64,000 nucleotides of DNA from positions 5,890,001 through 5,954,000 of the forward strand of contig NZ_OY729424.1 in assembly GCF_963422335.1 (NCBI RefSeq), read 5' to 3'. The number at the start of each line of letters is the position of its first letter. Position 1 is the stretch's first letter. The position numbers were made by a program, and so were the translations under genes. Below the pieces are notes generated by a model, which was not told the origin of the DNA, made no database searches, and saw only the letters and a program-made list of their open reading frames with translations. This DNA comes from an uncultured Roseateles sp. Lineage in GTDB: Bacteria; Pseudomonadota; Gammaproteobacteria; Burkholderiales; Burkholderiaceae_C. Shown here piece by piece: positions 19,124 to 27,195 of this stretch.

Positions 19124-19612
19124 ATGAGCTCCACCGATATTGCCCTGCGCGGCCAAACCGAACTCAGTGCCGCCAAGGCCACACGCCAGTACCTGAGCTT
19201 CCGCCTGGGGGCCGAGGAATACGGCATCGACATCCTGCGCGTGCAGGAGATCCGCTCCTACGAAGCCCCCACCCGCGTGGCCTATGCCCCTGACTTCATG
19301 AAGGGTGTGGTCAATCTGCGCGGCGCCATCGTGCCCATCATCGATCTGCGCCTGTGCATGGGCGGCACGGCCGAATACGACAGCTCCACCGTGGTGATCG
19401 TGCTCAATGTGCGCACCCGGGTGATGGGCGTGGTGGTCGATTCGGTGTCCGACGTGCTGGAGCTCGACCCGGCCGACATCAGGCCCGCACCCGAGGTCAG
19501 TTCATCGATGGACACCCGCTTCATCACCGGCATCAGCCGGGTAGGCGAGCGCATGCTGATACTGATGGATATCGCCGGCCTGATGAGCAGCGAGCAACTG
19601 GGGCTGGCCTGA
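19124..19612 (+). CDS. cheW: CheW-type chemotaxis coupling protein
   Basis: A 162-residue single-domain CheW. The typical segments are YLSFRLGAEEYGIDILRVQEI, VVNLRGAIVPIIDLR and MGVVVDSVSDVLEL. CheW bridges chemoreceptors and the CheA kinase. No CheA, receptor or flagellar gene is in the window, so it is an orphan copy that must work with partners encoded elsewhere. The ATG at 19124 is preferred to the TTG at 19112. It lies 149 bases after the hybrid kinase on the same strand, but nothing ties the two mechanistically. Confidence 0.93.
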   Translation: MSSTDIALRGQTELSAAKATRQYLSFRLGAEEYGIDILRVQEIRSYEAPTRVAYAPDFMKGVVNLRGAIVPIIDLRLCMGGTAEYDSSTVVIVLNVRTRVMGVVVDSVSDVLELDPADIRPAPEVSSSMDTRFITGISRVGERMLILMDIAGLMSSEQLGLA

Positions 19613-19711
19613 GACGGCTCGCCTGATCTGGCGCAAGCTCCGGCGCCAAAGTTAGCAGACACTGTCTGACGACGCCTTGAATTCCGGTCAACGGCGGAAT
19701 AGCCCCAGCGT

Positions 19712-19738
19712 TTAGCACTCGTCCGCCACGAGTGCTAA
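19712..19738. promoter_or_regulatory. CIRCE operator (HrcA binding site) upstream of rpoH
   Basis: A perfect match to the CIRCE inverted repeat: TTAGCACTC, nine spacer bases, GAGTGCTAA. It ends 36 bases before the rpoH ATG, so bound HrcA repressor would sit in or just after the promoter. CIRCE normally controls groESL and dnaK operons. No other promoter element is clear; a TTGAAT at 19677-19682 might be a -35 box, but its -10 partner is weak. Confidence 0.93.
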
Positions 19739-19774
19739 TATGTGGGGAACCAAAGGAGCTTGGAGGTATCTGAG

Positions 19775-20698
19775 ATGTCCATGAACAACACCGCTGCCCT
19801 CACCGTCCGCAACAGCTGGGCCCCCGTGCCCTCGCTGGGCAATCTTGACGCCTATATCTCGGCCGTCAACCGCATGCCCATGCTGACCGCCGAAGAAGAA
19901 GTCTCGTTCGCCCGCAAGCTGCAGGAGCAGGGCGATGTCGATTCCGCCGGAAAGCTGGTGCTCTCGCACCTGCGCCTGGTGGTCTCGATCTCGCGCCAGT
20001 ACCTGGGTTATGGCCTGCCCCATGGCGACCTGATCCAGGAAGGCAATGTCGGCCTGATGAAGGCCGTCAAGCGCTTCGACCCCAACCAGGGCGTGCGCCT
20101 GGTCAGCTATGCGATGCACTGGATCAAGGCCGAGATCCACGAATACATCCTGAAGAACTGGCGCATGGTCAAGGTCGCCACCACCAAGGCCCAGCGCAAG
20201 CTGTTCTTCAATCTGCGCTCGATGAAGCAGAGCCTGAAGGAAGACGCGGCCGATGTCGACACCCATCGCAACACCTTGACCGAGCAGGAGGTCGACGTCG
20301 TCGCCAGCCGGCTCAACGTCAAGCGCGAAGAAGTGCTGGAGATGGAAACCCGCATGTCCGGCGGCGATGTGGCCCTGGAGCCGCAGACCGACGACGACGG
20401 CGAGGCCTACGCCCCGATCGCCTATCTGGCCGACGAGAGCCAGGAGCCGACCCGCGTGATCGAGGCGCACCGCCGCGACGTGCTGGCCAGCGACGGCATC
20501 GCCCTGGCGCTGGACGCGCTGGACGACCGCAGCCGCCGCATCGTCGAGGAGCGCTGGCTGAAGGTCAACGACGACTCGTCCGGCGGCATGACCCTGCACG
20601 AGCTGGCAGCTGAATACGGCGTCAGCGCCGAGCGGATTCGCCAGATCGAGGTGGCCGCGATGAAGAAGATGCGCAAGGCATTGGTCGAACTAGCCTGA
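19775..20698 (+). CDS. rpoH: RNA polymerase heat-shock sigma factor sigma32
   Basis: A 307-residue group-3 sigma factor. The RpoH box, diagnostic for the family, is QRKLFFNLR. Region 2 is seen in GLPHGDLIQEGNVGLMKAVKRFDP and region 4.2 ends in AEYGVSAERIRQIEVAAMKKMRKAL. It directs RNA polymerase to heat-shock promoters. The ATG at 19775 has a GGAGG at proper distance; the frame opening at 19742 is rejected. A CIRCE operator lies directly upstream, indicating that HrcA may repress transcription of this gene, and a terminator follows at 20717-20743. Confidence 0.97.
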   Translation: MSMNNTAALTVRNSWAPVPSLGNLDAYISAVNRMPMLTAEEEVSFARKLQEQGDVDSAGKLVLSHLRLVVSISRQYLGYGLPHGDLIQEGNVGLMKAVKRFDPNQGVRLVSYAMHWIKAEIHEYILKNWRMVKVATTKAQRKLFFNLRSMKQSLKEDAADVDTHRNTLTEQEVDVVASRLNVKREEVLEMETRMSGGDVALEPQTDDDGEAYAPIAYLADESQEPTRVIEAHRRDVLASDGIALALDALDDRSRRIVEERWLKVNDDSSGGMTLHELAAEYGVSAERIRQIEVAAMKKMRKALVELA

Positions 20699-20716
20699 AC
20701 ATCGCCCTGCCCCAGC

Positions 20717-20743
20717 AAAAAACCCCGGCCTGCCGGGGTTTTT
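20717..20743. terminator. Intrinsic terminator after rpoH
   Basis: The stem CCCCGG (20723-20728) pairs with CCGGGG (20733-20738) around a CCTG loop, flanked by A residues and a T run. It serves rpoH and, by symmetry, the convergent D-tartrate dehydratase gene. Confidence 0.9.
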
Positions 20744-20759
20744 CTTTGTCGCCTGCCGT

Positions 20760-21926
20760 TCAGGCCGCCAGCGCCTTCATCTCGGCGTACAGATCGGCCT
20801 TGCCCTCGAAGCCTATGCCGGGCAGCTCGGGCAGGGTCACATAGCTGTTGTCGACCTTGACCCCATCCGGGAAGCCACCGTAGGGTTGGAACAGGTCGGG
20901 GTAGGACTCATTGCCGCCCAGCCCCAGGCCGGCGGCAATGGCCAGCGACATCTGGTGGCCGCCATGGGGCACGCAGCGCGCTGGCGACCAGCCGTGGTCC
21001 TTCAGCATGTCCAGGGTGCGCAGATACTCGACCAGGCCGTAGCTGAGCGCGCAATCGAACTGCAGCCAGTCGCGGTCGGGGCGCATGCCGCCATAGCGGA
21101 TCAGATTGCGCGCGTCCTGCATCGAAAACAGGTTCTCGCCGGTGGCCATGGGCTTGTCGTAGTGCGGCGCCAGCGCCGCCTGCAGCTCGTAGTCCAGCGG
21201 GTCGCCGGCCTCCTCGTACCAGAACAGGTCGTACTGCGACAGCGCCTTGGCATAGGCCACCGCCGTCTTCAGGTCGAAGCGGCCGTTGGCATCCACCGCC
21301 AGACGCTGGCCCGGGCCCAGCAGCTTGAGCACCGCCTCGATGCGTTTGCAGTCCTCGGCCAGCGAAGCGCCGCCTATCTTCTTCTTGACCACCGAGTAGC
21401 CGCGGTCCAGATAGCTGCGCATCTCGCGCTCCAGGCCCTCCAACCCCTGGCCGGGCCAGTAGTAGCCGCCGGCGGCGTAGACGAAGACCTTGCGGTTGGG
21501 CGTGCCGCTGCCATGGCGCTCGGCCAGCAGCTGGTACAGCGGCTTGCCCTCGATCTTGGCCACGGCGTCCCAGATCGCCATGTCCAGCGTGCCCACCGCC
21601 ACCGAGCGCTCTCCATGGCCACCGGGCTTCTCGTTGATCATCATCGCCGCCCAGAGCTTGTGCGGGTCGAGATTGTCTCGCTCGGCGTCGAGCACACTGG
21701 CCGGATCGGCCTCCAGCAGGCGCGGGCGGAAACGCTCGCGTATCAGCGCACCCTGGCCGTAGCGGCCGTTGGAGTTGAAGCCGTAGCCGACGACGCGCTT
21801 GCCGTCGCGCACCACGTCGGTGACAACGGCCACCAGGCTCAGCGTCATCTTCGAGAAGTCGATGTAGGCGTTGCGGATGTTCGACGAGATCGGTTTCGTC
21901 GCTTCGTGGATTTCGAGGATCTTCAT
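20760..21926 (-). CDS. tarD: D(-)-tartrate dehydratase (enolase superfamily)
   Basis: A 388-residue member of the mandelate-racemase subgroup of the enolase superfamily. The sequence closely follows the characterised rhizobial D-tartrate dehydratase as I remember it, including the N-terminal KPISSNIRNAYIDF. The base motif is the lysine run 181-183 (VVKKKIGG), metal ligands are Asp212, Glu238/239 and Glu264 (VDAN, YEEAGD, GEN), and the acid histidine is in PHGGHQMS (321/324). The product is oxaloacetate. The start at 21926 (MKILEIHEAT) excludes an unrelated upstream frame extension. It is the last gene of a four-gene minus-strand operon with an SDR, a Bug receptor and a DHDPS-family lyase. Confidence 0.88.
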   Translation of the reverse strand: MKILEIHEATKPISSNIRNAYIDFSKMTLSLVAVVTDVVRDGKRVVGYGFNSNGRYGQGALIRERFRPRLLEADPASVLDAERDNLDPHKLWAAMMINEKPGGHGERSVAVGTLDMAIWDAVAKIEGKPLYQLLAERHGSGTPNRKVFVYAAGGYYWPGQGLEGLEREMRSYLDRGYSVVKKKIGGASLAEDCKRIEAVLKLLGPGQRLAVDANGRFDLKTAVAYAKALSQYDLFWYEEAGDPLDYELQAALAPHYDKPMATGENLFSMQDARNLIRYGGMRPDRDWLQFDCALSYGLVEYLRTLDMLKDHGWSPARCVPHGGHQMSLAIAAGLGLGGNESYPDLFQPYGGFPDGVKVDNSYVTLPELPGIGFEGKADLYAEMKALAA

Positions 21927-21955
21927 GGTGCTTCCGTGAGGTTTCGCGTGAGGTT

Positions 21956-22660
21956 TCAGCGGGACAAGGACGCTCCGCCGCAGATTTGCAGGTCCTGCCC
22001 GGTGATGGCGGCCGCGGCGGGCGACAGCAAAAAACTGACCAGCGCGGCAATCTCGTCGGGTCGTATCAGCCGGCCGATGGGCGGCTGCTGAGGGCTTTGG
22101 CTCTGCCGGGCCGGATCGGCCAGCATGGCGGTCTGGGTGGCTGCCGGCGAGACCACGTTGACGGTGACGCCCTGGGCCACCACCTCGGCCGCCCAGCTGC
22201 GCGCCAGCGCGATCAGCGCGGCCTTGGTGGCGGCGTACTGGCTGCGGCCGGCCTTGCCCTGGGCAACGCGGCTGCCCAGCAGCACGACGCGGCCTTGGGC
22301 CGCCGCCGCCATCGCCGGCACCAGCGCATTGGCCAGGCGCTCGGCGGCGCCCACATGCAGGCGCCACATCAGCTCGCCATCGGCGGCCTGCAGCTCGCCC
22401 AGCGGACCTACGCGCAACACGCCGGCCGCGTGGACCAGGGCCTGCACGCCGCCCGAGCCGAGCAGGCCGGCCGCCGCGGCATCGAGCGCCGCGGCGTCAC
22501 CCAGATCAACCGTGATGGCCTCGAAGTGCGGATGACGTATCGCCGGCGCGGCGATGTCCAGCCCGTACACCGACCAGCCCTCGGCCAGCAGGGCCTCGGC
22601 AATCGCCCGGCCTATGCCGGAGCTCCCGCCGGTGACCACGGCGCGGCGATCATTCGGCAC
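21956..22660 (-). CDS. SDR family oxidoreductase
   Basis: A 234-residue short-chain dehydrogenase with cofactor loop VTGGSSGIGRAIA, HAAGVL in place of NNAG, and the catalytic pair in SQYAATKAAL. The C-terminal ITGQDLQICGG is typical. I place the start at a GTG (22660) preceded by GGGGAAG. It overlaps the end of the Bug receptor gene by 11 bases; the frame opening at 22723 would lie deep inside that gene. The operon context suggests oxidation or reduction of a hydroxy acid related to tartrate, but the substrate is not identifiable. Confidence 0.85.
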   Translation of the reverse strand: MPNDRRAVVTGGSSGIGRAIAEALLAEGWSVYGLDIAAPAIRHPHFEAITVDLGDAAALDAAAAGLLGSGGVQALVHAAGVLRVGPLGELQAADGELMWRLHVGAAERLANALVPAMAAAAQGRVVLLGSRVAQGKAGRSQYAATKAALIALARSWAAEVVAQGVTVNVVSPAATQTAMLADPARQSQSPQQPPIGRLIRPDEIAALVSFLLSPAAAAITGQDLQICGGASLSR

Positions 22661-23615
22661 GGATCTTCCCCTCGGCGACGATCCTGGCCGACAGGGCCAT
22701 ATCGTCCTTCTGGAAACGGGCAAAGTCGTCGATGGTGCCTGGGGTCAGCAGCAGGCCCTGTGCGGTCAGCTTGTCGCGCATCTCGCCGTTCAAGGCCTTG
22801 CCGACCTCGGTGTTCAGTCGCTGCGCGATCTCCTTGGGCAGATGGGCCGGGCCCCACAGGCCATACCAGCTGTAGAACTCGTAGCCGGGCACGGTCTCGC
22901 CGACGGCCGGCACATCCGGCAGATTTGGCACGCGAGCCTTGGAGGTGACGCCTATCACCTTGAGCTGGCCAGCCTTGACGAAGCCCGCCGACCCGAGGAT
23001 GGGGTCGATGAAGGCGTCGATCTGGCCGCCGATCAGATCCTGGTAGGCCGGCGACGAGCCCTTGTAGGGCACGATCACATACTCGATGCCGCCGGCCCGC
23101 TTCAGCAGCTCGGTCGACAGATGGCCGGCCGAGCCGGTGGAGCCGATGGCGAAGGTCAGCTTGCCGGGATTGGCCTTGGCGTGGGCCAGCATGCCCTTGA
23201 TGTCGTTGAAGGGCAGGCTCTTGTTCACCGCCACCGCCAGCGGCGCCTTGGCCACCAGGGCCACAGGGCTGAAGTCCTTGACCACGTCATAGGGCACCGA
23301 CTTCATCGTCATCGGCGTGGTGGTGAAGGTCGAGGCATTGAACAGCAGGGTGTAGCCATCGGGCTGGGCCTTGGTCACGGCCGTGGCGCCTATCGTGCCG
23401 GCGCCGCCGGCGCGGTTCTCGACGACAAAGGTCTGGCCCATCTGCTCGCCGAGCTTCTGCGCCAGCATGCGGCCGACGACGTCGAGCGTGCCGCCGGGCG
23501 GAAACGGGATGATCAGGGTCACCGGCTTGGACGGATAGGCTTGAGCCAAGGCGATCTGGGTCAGACCCAGCAGCGCCAGGCCCAGGGCCGAACGCAGGAA
23601 GTGCTTGTCTTGCAT
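22650..23615 (-). CDS. Bug-family tripartite tricarboxylate transporter receptor
   Basis: A 321-residue periplasmic solute-binding protein with a signal peptide (MQDKHFLRSALGLALLGLTQIALAQA) and the Bug signatures YPSKPVTLIIPFPPGGTLD, VVENRAGGAGTIG and LPDVPAVGETVPGYE. These proteins capture carboxylates with a water-mediated pair of beta strands and deliver them to TctA/TctB-type membrane proteins. None of those is in the window, so this is an orphan receptor. Encoded with tartrate dehydratase, it probably binds tartrate or a related hydroxy acid. An SD GGAGACA precedes the ATG. Confidence 0.9.
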   Translation of the reverse strand: MQDKHFLRSALGLALLGLTQIALAQAYPSKPVTLIIPFPPGGTLDVVGRMLAQKLGEQMGQTFVVENRAGGAGTIGATAVTKAQPDGYTLLFNASTFTTTPMTMKSVPYDVVKDFSPVALVAKAPLAVAVNKSLPFNDIKGMLAHAKANPGKLTFAIGSTGSAGHLSTELLKRAGGIEYVIVPYKGSSPAYQDLIGGQIDAFIDPILGSAGFVKAGQLKVIGVTSKARVPNLPDVPAVGETVPGYEFYSWYGLWGPAHLPKEIAQRLNTEVGKALNGEMRDKLTAQGLLLTPGTIDDFARFQKDDMALSARIVAEGKIRAE

Positions 23616-23643
23616 GGCTTGTCTCCAGTGTTGTTGTCGTGGC

Positions 23644-24576
23644 TCAGCGCTTGAGCAGGCCGGCGTTGGCCACGGCCGCGCGCAGCGCGGCGACCTCGGC
23701 CTCGCTGGGCGCCTCGGTCGGCGGGCGCACTGTCGGCGCCTCGAGCACGCCGGCCAGGTACATACCCATCTTCATGCGCGCATGGGCCTCGCCGGTCGGC
23801 TCGCCGCCACCGTAGACGGCATCCTTCAGCGGCGTGATCAGGTCCTGAACCGCCATCGCGCGCTTCAGATCACCGGCCTTGACGGCCTCCCACAGCTCGT
23901 TGATCAGGCTGGGGATGAAGGTGGCGAAGCCGACCAGGGCGCCATCGACGCCCTGCACCATCGAGGCCAGCAGGTATTCGTCATGGCAGGTCAGGATGGA
24001 CTTGGAGGCATCGGCATTGCGGATGGCCTTGATGTCGGCGGCGTATTTGTTCATGTCGCGCTGGCCCACCTTGAAGGCCTGCACATAGGGCAGCCGCGCC
24101 AGCTCGGCCAGGGTGGCCGAGCTGTAGGAGGCGCGGGTCCAGGCCGGGTAGACGTGTGCCACCAGGTCCAGCCCGGCCTCGGCAATGGCGGCGAAGTACT
24201 CGCGCACATGGTCGGGCCGGAAGCCGAAGCGCAGCCAGTGGTGGGGCGGCATCACGTCCAGGCCCAGCGCGCCGGCCTCGCGCGCCATGGCAGCGTGCTC
24301 GCGCGCATCGCGCAGCCCCTCGCAGACGATAGACGAGATCACCGGCAGCCGGCCCTTCAACTCGCTGGCGACGATGCGCGTGACCTCGCAGCGCTCCAGC
24401 GGCGTCAGCGAGAACACCTCGCCGGTGTGGCCATTGGTCATCACCGCCACCACGCCGGGCTGCCGCGCCAGCCAGTCCGCATGGGCGCGCAGCGCCGGCT
24501 CGTCGATACGGTGGTCGGTGGTGAAGGGGCAGGCAATCGCGGGAATGATGCCGCGGTAGTTGGCGATCGTGGGCAT
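23644..24576 (-). CDS. DHDPS/NAL-family class I lyase
   Basis: A 310-residue TIM-barrel enzyme of the dihydrodipicolinate synthase/N-acetylneuraminate lyase family. The Schiff-base lysine is Lys169 in YVQAFKVGQRD. The family's GxxGE loop is seen as TNGHTGEVFSLT (47-58), and the tyrosine helper probably lies in HVYPAW (141-146). Such enzymes add or remove pyruvate or act as dehydratases on sugar acids. The ATG at 24576 is preceded by AAGGAGA at good distance. It is first in the operon with the Bug receptor, SDR and tartrate dehydratase, so a sugar-acid or hydroxy-acid substrate is likely. It is not the housekeeping DapA. Confidence 0.85.
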   Translation of the reverse strand: MPTIANYRGIIPAIACPFTTDHRIDEPALRAHADWLARQPGVVAVMTNGHTGEVFSLTPLERCEVTRIVASELKGRLPVISSIVCEGLRDAREHAAMAREAGALGLDVMPPHHWLRFGFRPDHVREYFAAIAEAGLDLVAHVYPAWTRASYSSATLAELARLPYVQAFKVGQRDMNKYAADIKAIRNADASKSILTCHDEYLLASMVQGVDGALVGFATFIPSLINELWEAVKAGDLKRAMAVQDLITPLKDAVYGGGEPTGEAHARMKMGMYLAGVLEAPTVRPPTEAPSEAEVAALRAAVANAGLLKR

Positions 24577-24703
24577 GGTCTTGTCTCCTTGGTGAACAAT
24601 CGGGGCGCTGCAATGGCGGCCGGTGATTGAATCTTCGGAGACTTCGCGCCGCTTGACCAATGCTGCTTCGGTCTTCTCTCATGCCCTCAAAGCACCGCTG
24701 CCC

Positions 24704-25621
24704 ATGAACCTGATCTGGCTCGACGACTTTCTGACCCTGGCCGCCAGCGGCAACTTCTCGCGCGCCGCCGAGGAGCGCCACATGACCCAGCCGGCCTTCA
24801 GCCGGCGCGTGCGTGCGCTGGAGGAGTGGCTGGGCGTGCTGCTGTTCGACCGCAGCACCCAACCGGCCACCCTGACCGAGGCCGGTGAGTGGTTCCGCAC
24901 GGTGGCCCAGCAGGTGCAGGCACGGGTGGCGCGGATACCGGACGAGGCCCGTGCGGTGGCCGACGCCAGCTCGTCCACCCTGCGTATCGCCGCCACGCAC
25001 GCGCTGTCCTTCACCTTTCTGCCGACCTGGCTGCGCAGCCTGGAGGCGCGGGTGACGGTGGGGCCCATCCAGCTGGTGTCCGATGTGATGCAGCAGTGCG
25101 AGGCCCTGCTGGCCCAGGGGCGGGTGCAGTTCCTGCTGTGCCACGCCCATGACCAGGTGCCGACCCGGCTGGACCCGAACAGCTATGCCTCGACGGTGGT
25201 CGGCCAGGACGAGCTGATCCCCGTCTGCGCGCCCGACAAGGCGGGCAGGCCCCGCCATGCGCTGGGCGGTCTGGGCAGCACCGGCAAGGCGCGGGTGCCG
25301 GTGCTGGCCTACAGCGCCGAGTCCGGCATAGGCCGGCTGGTGCGCGCGCTGCGCGGCCCGGCGCTGGAGGCCATCAATGCGCAGCCGGTGATGACGGCGC
25401 ACCTGGCATCGGTGCTGAAGACGATGGCACTTGATGGTCGCGGCCTGGCCTGGCTGCCGCGCAGCCTGATCCCGGACGAGCTGGCCAGCGGACGCCTGGT
25501 GCTGGCGGGTGACGCCCCCTGGGCCGTGGAGGTGGAAATACGCCTGTACCGCCAGCTGCTGCCGGTGGCGCCGACGGCGGAGAACTTCTGGCGCGCGGTC
25601 GATGCGCGCCGCAGCGCCTAG
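24704..25621 (+). CDS. LysR-family transcriptional regulator
   Basis: A 305-residue LysR regulator. The N-terminal winged helix is LDDFLTLAASGNFSRAAEERHMTQPAFSRRVRALEEWLG, written here as its recognised pieces LTLAASGNFS and QPAFSRRVRALE. The remainder is a periplasmic-binding-fold effector domain. The ATG at 24704 gives the normal LysR length; the frame opening at 24623 is rejected. It is divergent from the tartrate dehydratase operon (first start at 24576), so it most likely activates that operon in response to its substrate. Confidence 0.9.
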   Translation: MNLIWLDDFLTLAASGNFSRAAEERHMTQPAFSRRVRALEEWLGVLLFDRSTQPATLTEAGEWFRTVAQQVQARVARIPDEARAVADASSSTLRIAATHALSFTFLPTWLRSLEARVTVGPIQLVSDVMQQCEALLAQGRVQFLLCHAHDQVPTRLDPNSYASTVVGQDELIPVCAPDKAGRPRHALGGLGSTGKARVPVLAYSAESGIGRLVRALRGPALEAINAQPVMTAHLASVLKTMALDGRGLAWLPRSLIPDELASGRLVLAGDAPWAVEVEIRLYRQLLPVAPTAENFWRAVDARRSA

Positions 25622-25633
25622 GCTCGGTCGAAA

Positions 25634-26257
25634 TCAGGCCTTCTCGGCCAGCAGTATCTTCAGGTCATCGGCCAGCACCTGGGCACCGGCACCGTAGCGG
25701 GAGAACACCCGCACCTTGCCCTGGGTGTCGAGCAGAAAGCTCGCGGCCGTGTGGTCCATGGTGTAGCTGTCGGGCGTCTTGCCGGGCACCTTGGCGAAGA
25801 AGACCTTGAACTCCTTGGCCACCGCCGCGGTCTGGTCGGGCGTGCCGCGCAGGGCCACGAAGCTGGGGTCGAAATTGGACACATAGGCCTTCAGCAACTC
25901 GGCCGTGTCGCGCTCGGGATCTATCGTCACGAACACGCCCTGCACCCGCTCGCCATCGGCGCCCAGCGACTTCTTCACCTGGGCCAGCTCGGCCAGCGTG
26001 GTCGGGCAGACATCAGGGCACTGGGTGTAGCCGAAGAACACCACCACCACCTTGCCCTTGAAGTCGCCCAGGGTGCGCGGCTGGCCCATCTGGTCGCTCA
26101 GATTGAGCGTGCGGGCATATTCGGCGCCGGTGATGTCGACACCTTTGAACACCGGTTTGTTGCCGGCACCGTCCAGGCCCAGCTTGTCGCAGGCGGCCAG
26201 GGCGGGGAGCAATGACGCCATCAGGGCCGCCTGCAGGATCTTGCGTCGGGGATTCAT
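25634..26257 (-). CDS. SCO1/SenC copper chaperone lipoprotein
   Basis: A 207-residue Sco protein for building the CuA site of cytochrome oxidase. It has a lipoprotein signal with cysteine at residue 23 (PALAAC), a thioredoxin-like fold, and the copper ligands Cys80 and Cys84 (TQCPDVCP) plus His169 (TMDHTAASF). The ATG at 26257 starts a normal lipoprotein signal. The same frame runs on to 27568 but crosses ctaB on the wrong frame and is not coding there. It lies 11 bases after ctaB and is the last gene of the heme/oxidase assembly operon. Confidence 0.93.
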   Translation of the reverse strand: MNPRRKILQAALMASLLPALAACDKLGLDGAGNKPVFKGVDITGAEYARTLNLSDQMGQPRTLGDFKGKVVVVFFGYTQCPDVCPTTLAELAQVKKSLGADGERVQGVFVTIDPERDTAELLKAYVSNFDPSFVALRGTPDQTAAVAKEFKVFFAKVPGKTPDSYTMDHTAASFLLDTQGKVRVFSRYGAGAQVLADDLKILLAEKA

Positions 26258-26268
26258 CCGGGCGGCTT

Positions 26269-27183
26269 TCAGTTGATCAGATAGTGGTCCAGCAGCAGCG
26301 CGGCAAACAGCAGCGACAGGTGCCAGATGGAGAACCAGAAGGTCTTGCGCGCCAGCGCATCCGAGTAGTTGCGCCACAGCGCGAACGCATGGCCGCAGAA
26401 GCCCAGGCCCAGTATCAGCGCGCTGACCAGATACAGCCAGCCGCTCATGCCGGTCATGACGGGCAGCAAGGTGGCGGCCAGCAGTATCAGCGTGTACAGA
26501 AAGACATGCAGGCGGGTGAACTCGGAGCCATGGGTCACCGGCAGCATCGGCAGGCCGGCCTTGCGGTAGTCCTCGGTGCGGTACAGGGCCAGGGCCCAGA
26601 AGTGGGGCGGCGTCCAGAGAAAGATGATCAGACACAGCAGCAGCGCCTCGTAGCCGACATCGCCGCGCAGAGCGGCCCAGCCCAGCACCGGCGGCATCGC
26701 GCCCGAGGCCCCGCCGATGACGATGTTCTGCGGCGTCATCGGCTTCAGTATCACCGTGTAGATGACCGCATAACCGATGAAGGTGGCGAAGGTCAGCCAC
26801 ATCGTCAGCGCATTCACCCAGATCAGCAGGATGCTCATGCCCAGGCTGCACAGCACGGCCGAGAACAGCAGCGCCTGCATCTGGCTCAGTTGGCCCTTGG
26901 CGGTGGCCCGCCAGGCGGTGCGCTTCATCTTGGCGTCGATCTGCTGCTCGACCAGGCAGTTGAAAGCTGCGGCCGCACCGGCCACCAGCCAGATGCCCAC
27001 CGTGGCGGCCAGGGCCGTGCCCAGCTCGGCCATGCTGGGCAGGCCCGGCACGGCCAGGGCCATGCCGATCACGGCACAGAAGACGATCAGCTGCACCACC
27101 CGCGGTTTGGTGAGTTCGTAGTACTGCCGGAAGCGCGAGGCCTGCGGTGCAGCGGTCTGGGGGGGCAAGGCGGTGGAGGACAT
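26269..27183 (-). CDS. ctaB: Protoheme IX farnesyltransferase (heme o synthase)
   Basis: A 304-residue UbiA-superfamily membrane prenyltransferase. The metal-diphosphate motif is NCLVEQQIDAKMKRTAWR, followed by many hydrophobic helices. It adds a farnesyl group to heme b to give heme o, the precursor of heme a used by the oxidase encoded at 31980-33620. It follows ctaA by 12 bases and precedes sco1, the common betaproteobacterial order. Confidence 0.96.
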   Translation of the reverse strand: MSSTALPPQTAAPQASRFRQYYELTKPRVVQLIVFCAVIGMALAVPGLPSMAELGTALAATVGIWLVAGAAAAFNCLVEQQIDAKMKRTAWRATAKGQLSQMQALLFSAVLCSLGMSILLIWVNALTMWLTFATFIGYAVIYTVILKPMTPQNIVIGGASGAMPPVLGWAALRGDVGYEALLLCLIIFLWTPPHFWALALYRTEDYRKAGLPMLPVTHGSEFTRLHVFLYTLILLAATLLPVMTGMSGWLYLVSALILGLGFCGHAFALWRNYSDALARKTFWFSIWHLSLLFAALLLDHYLIN

Positions 27184-27195
27184 GAGGAGGCGATT

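Noticed and set aside
19656..19668. Palindrome CAGACACTGTCTG upstream of rpoH
   Set aside because: Short and isolated, with no known regulator; it is eclipsed by the exact CIRCE element downstream.
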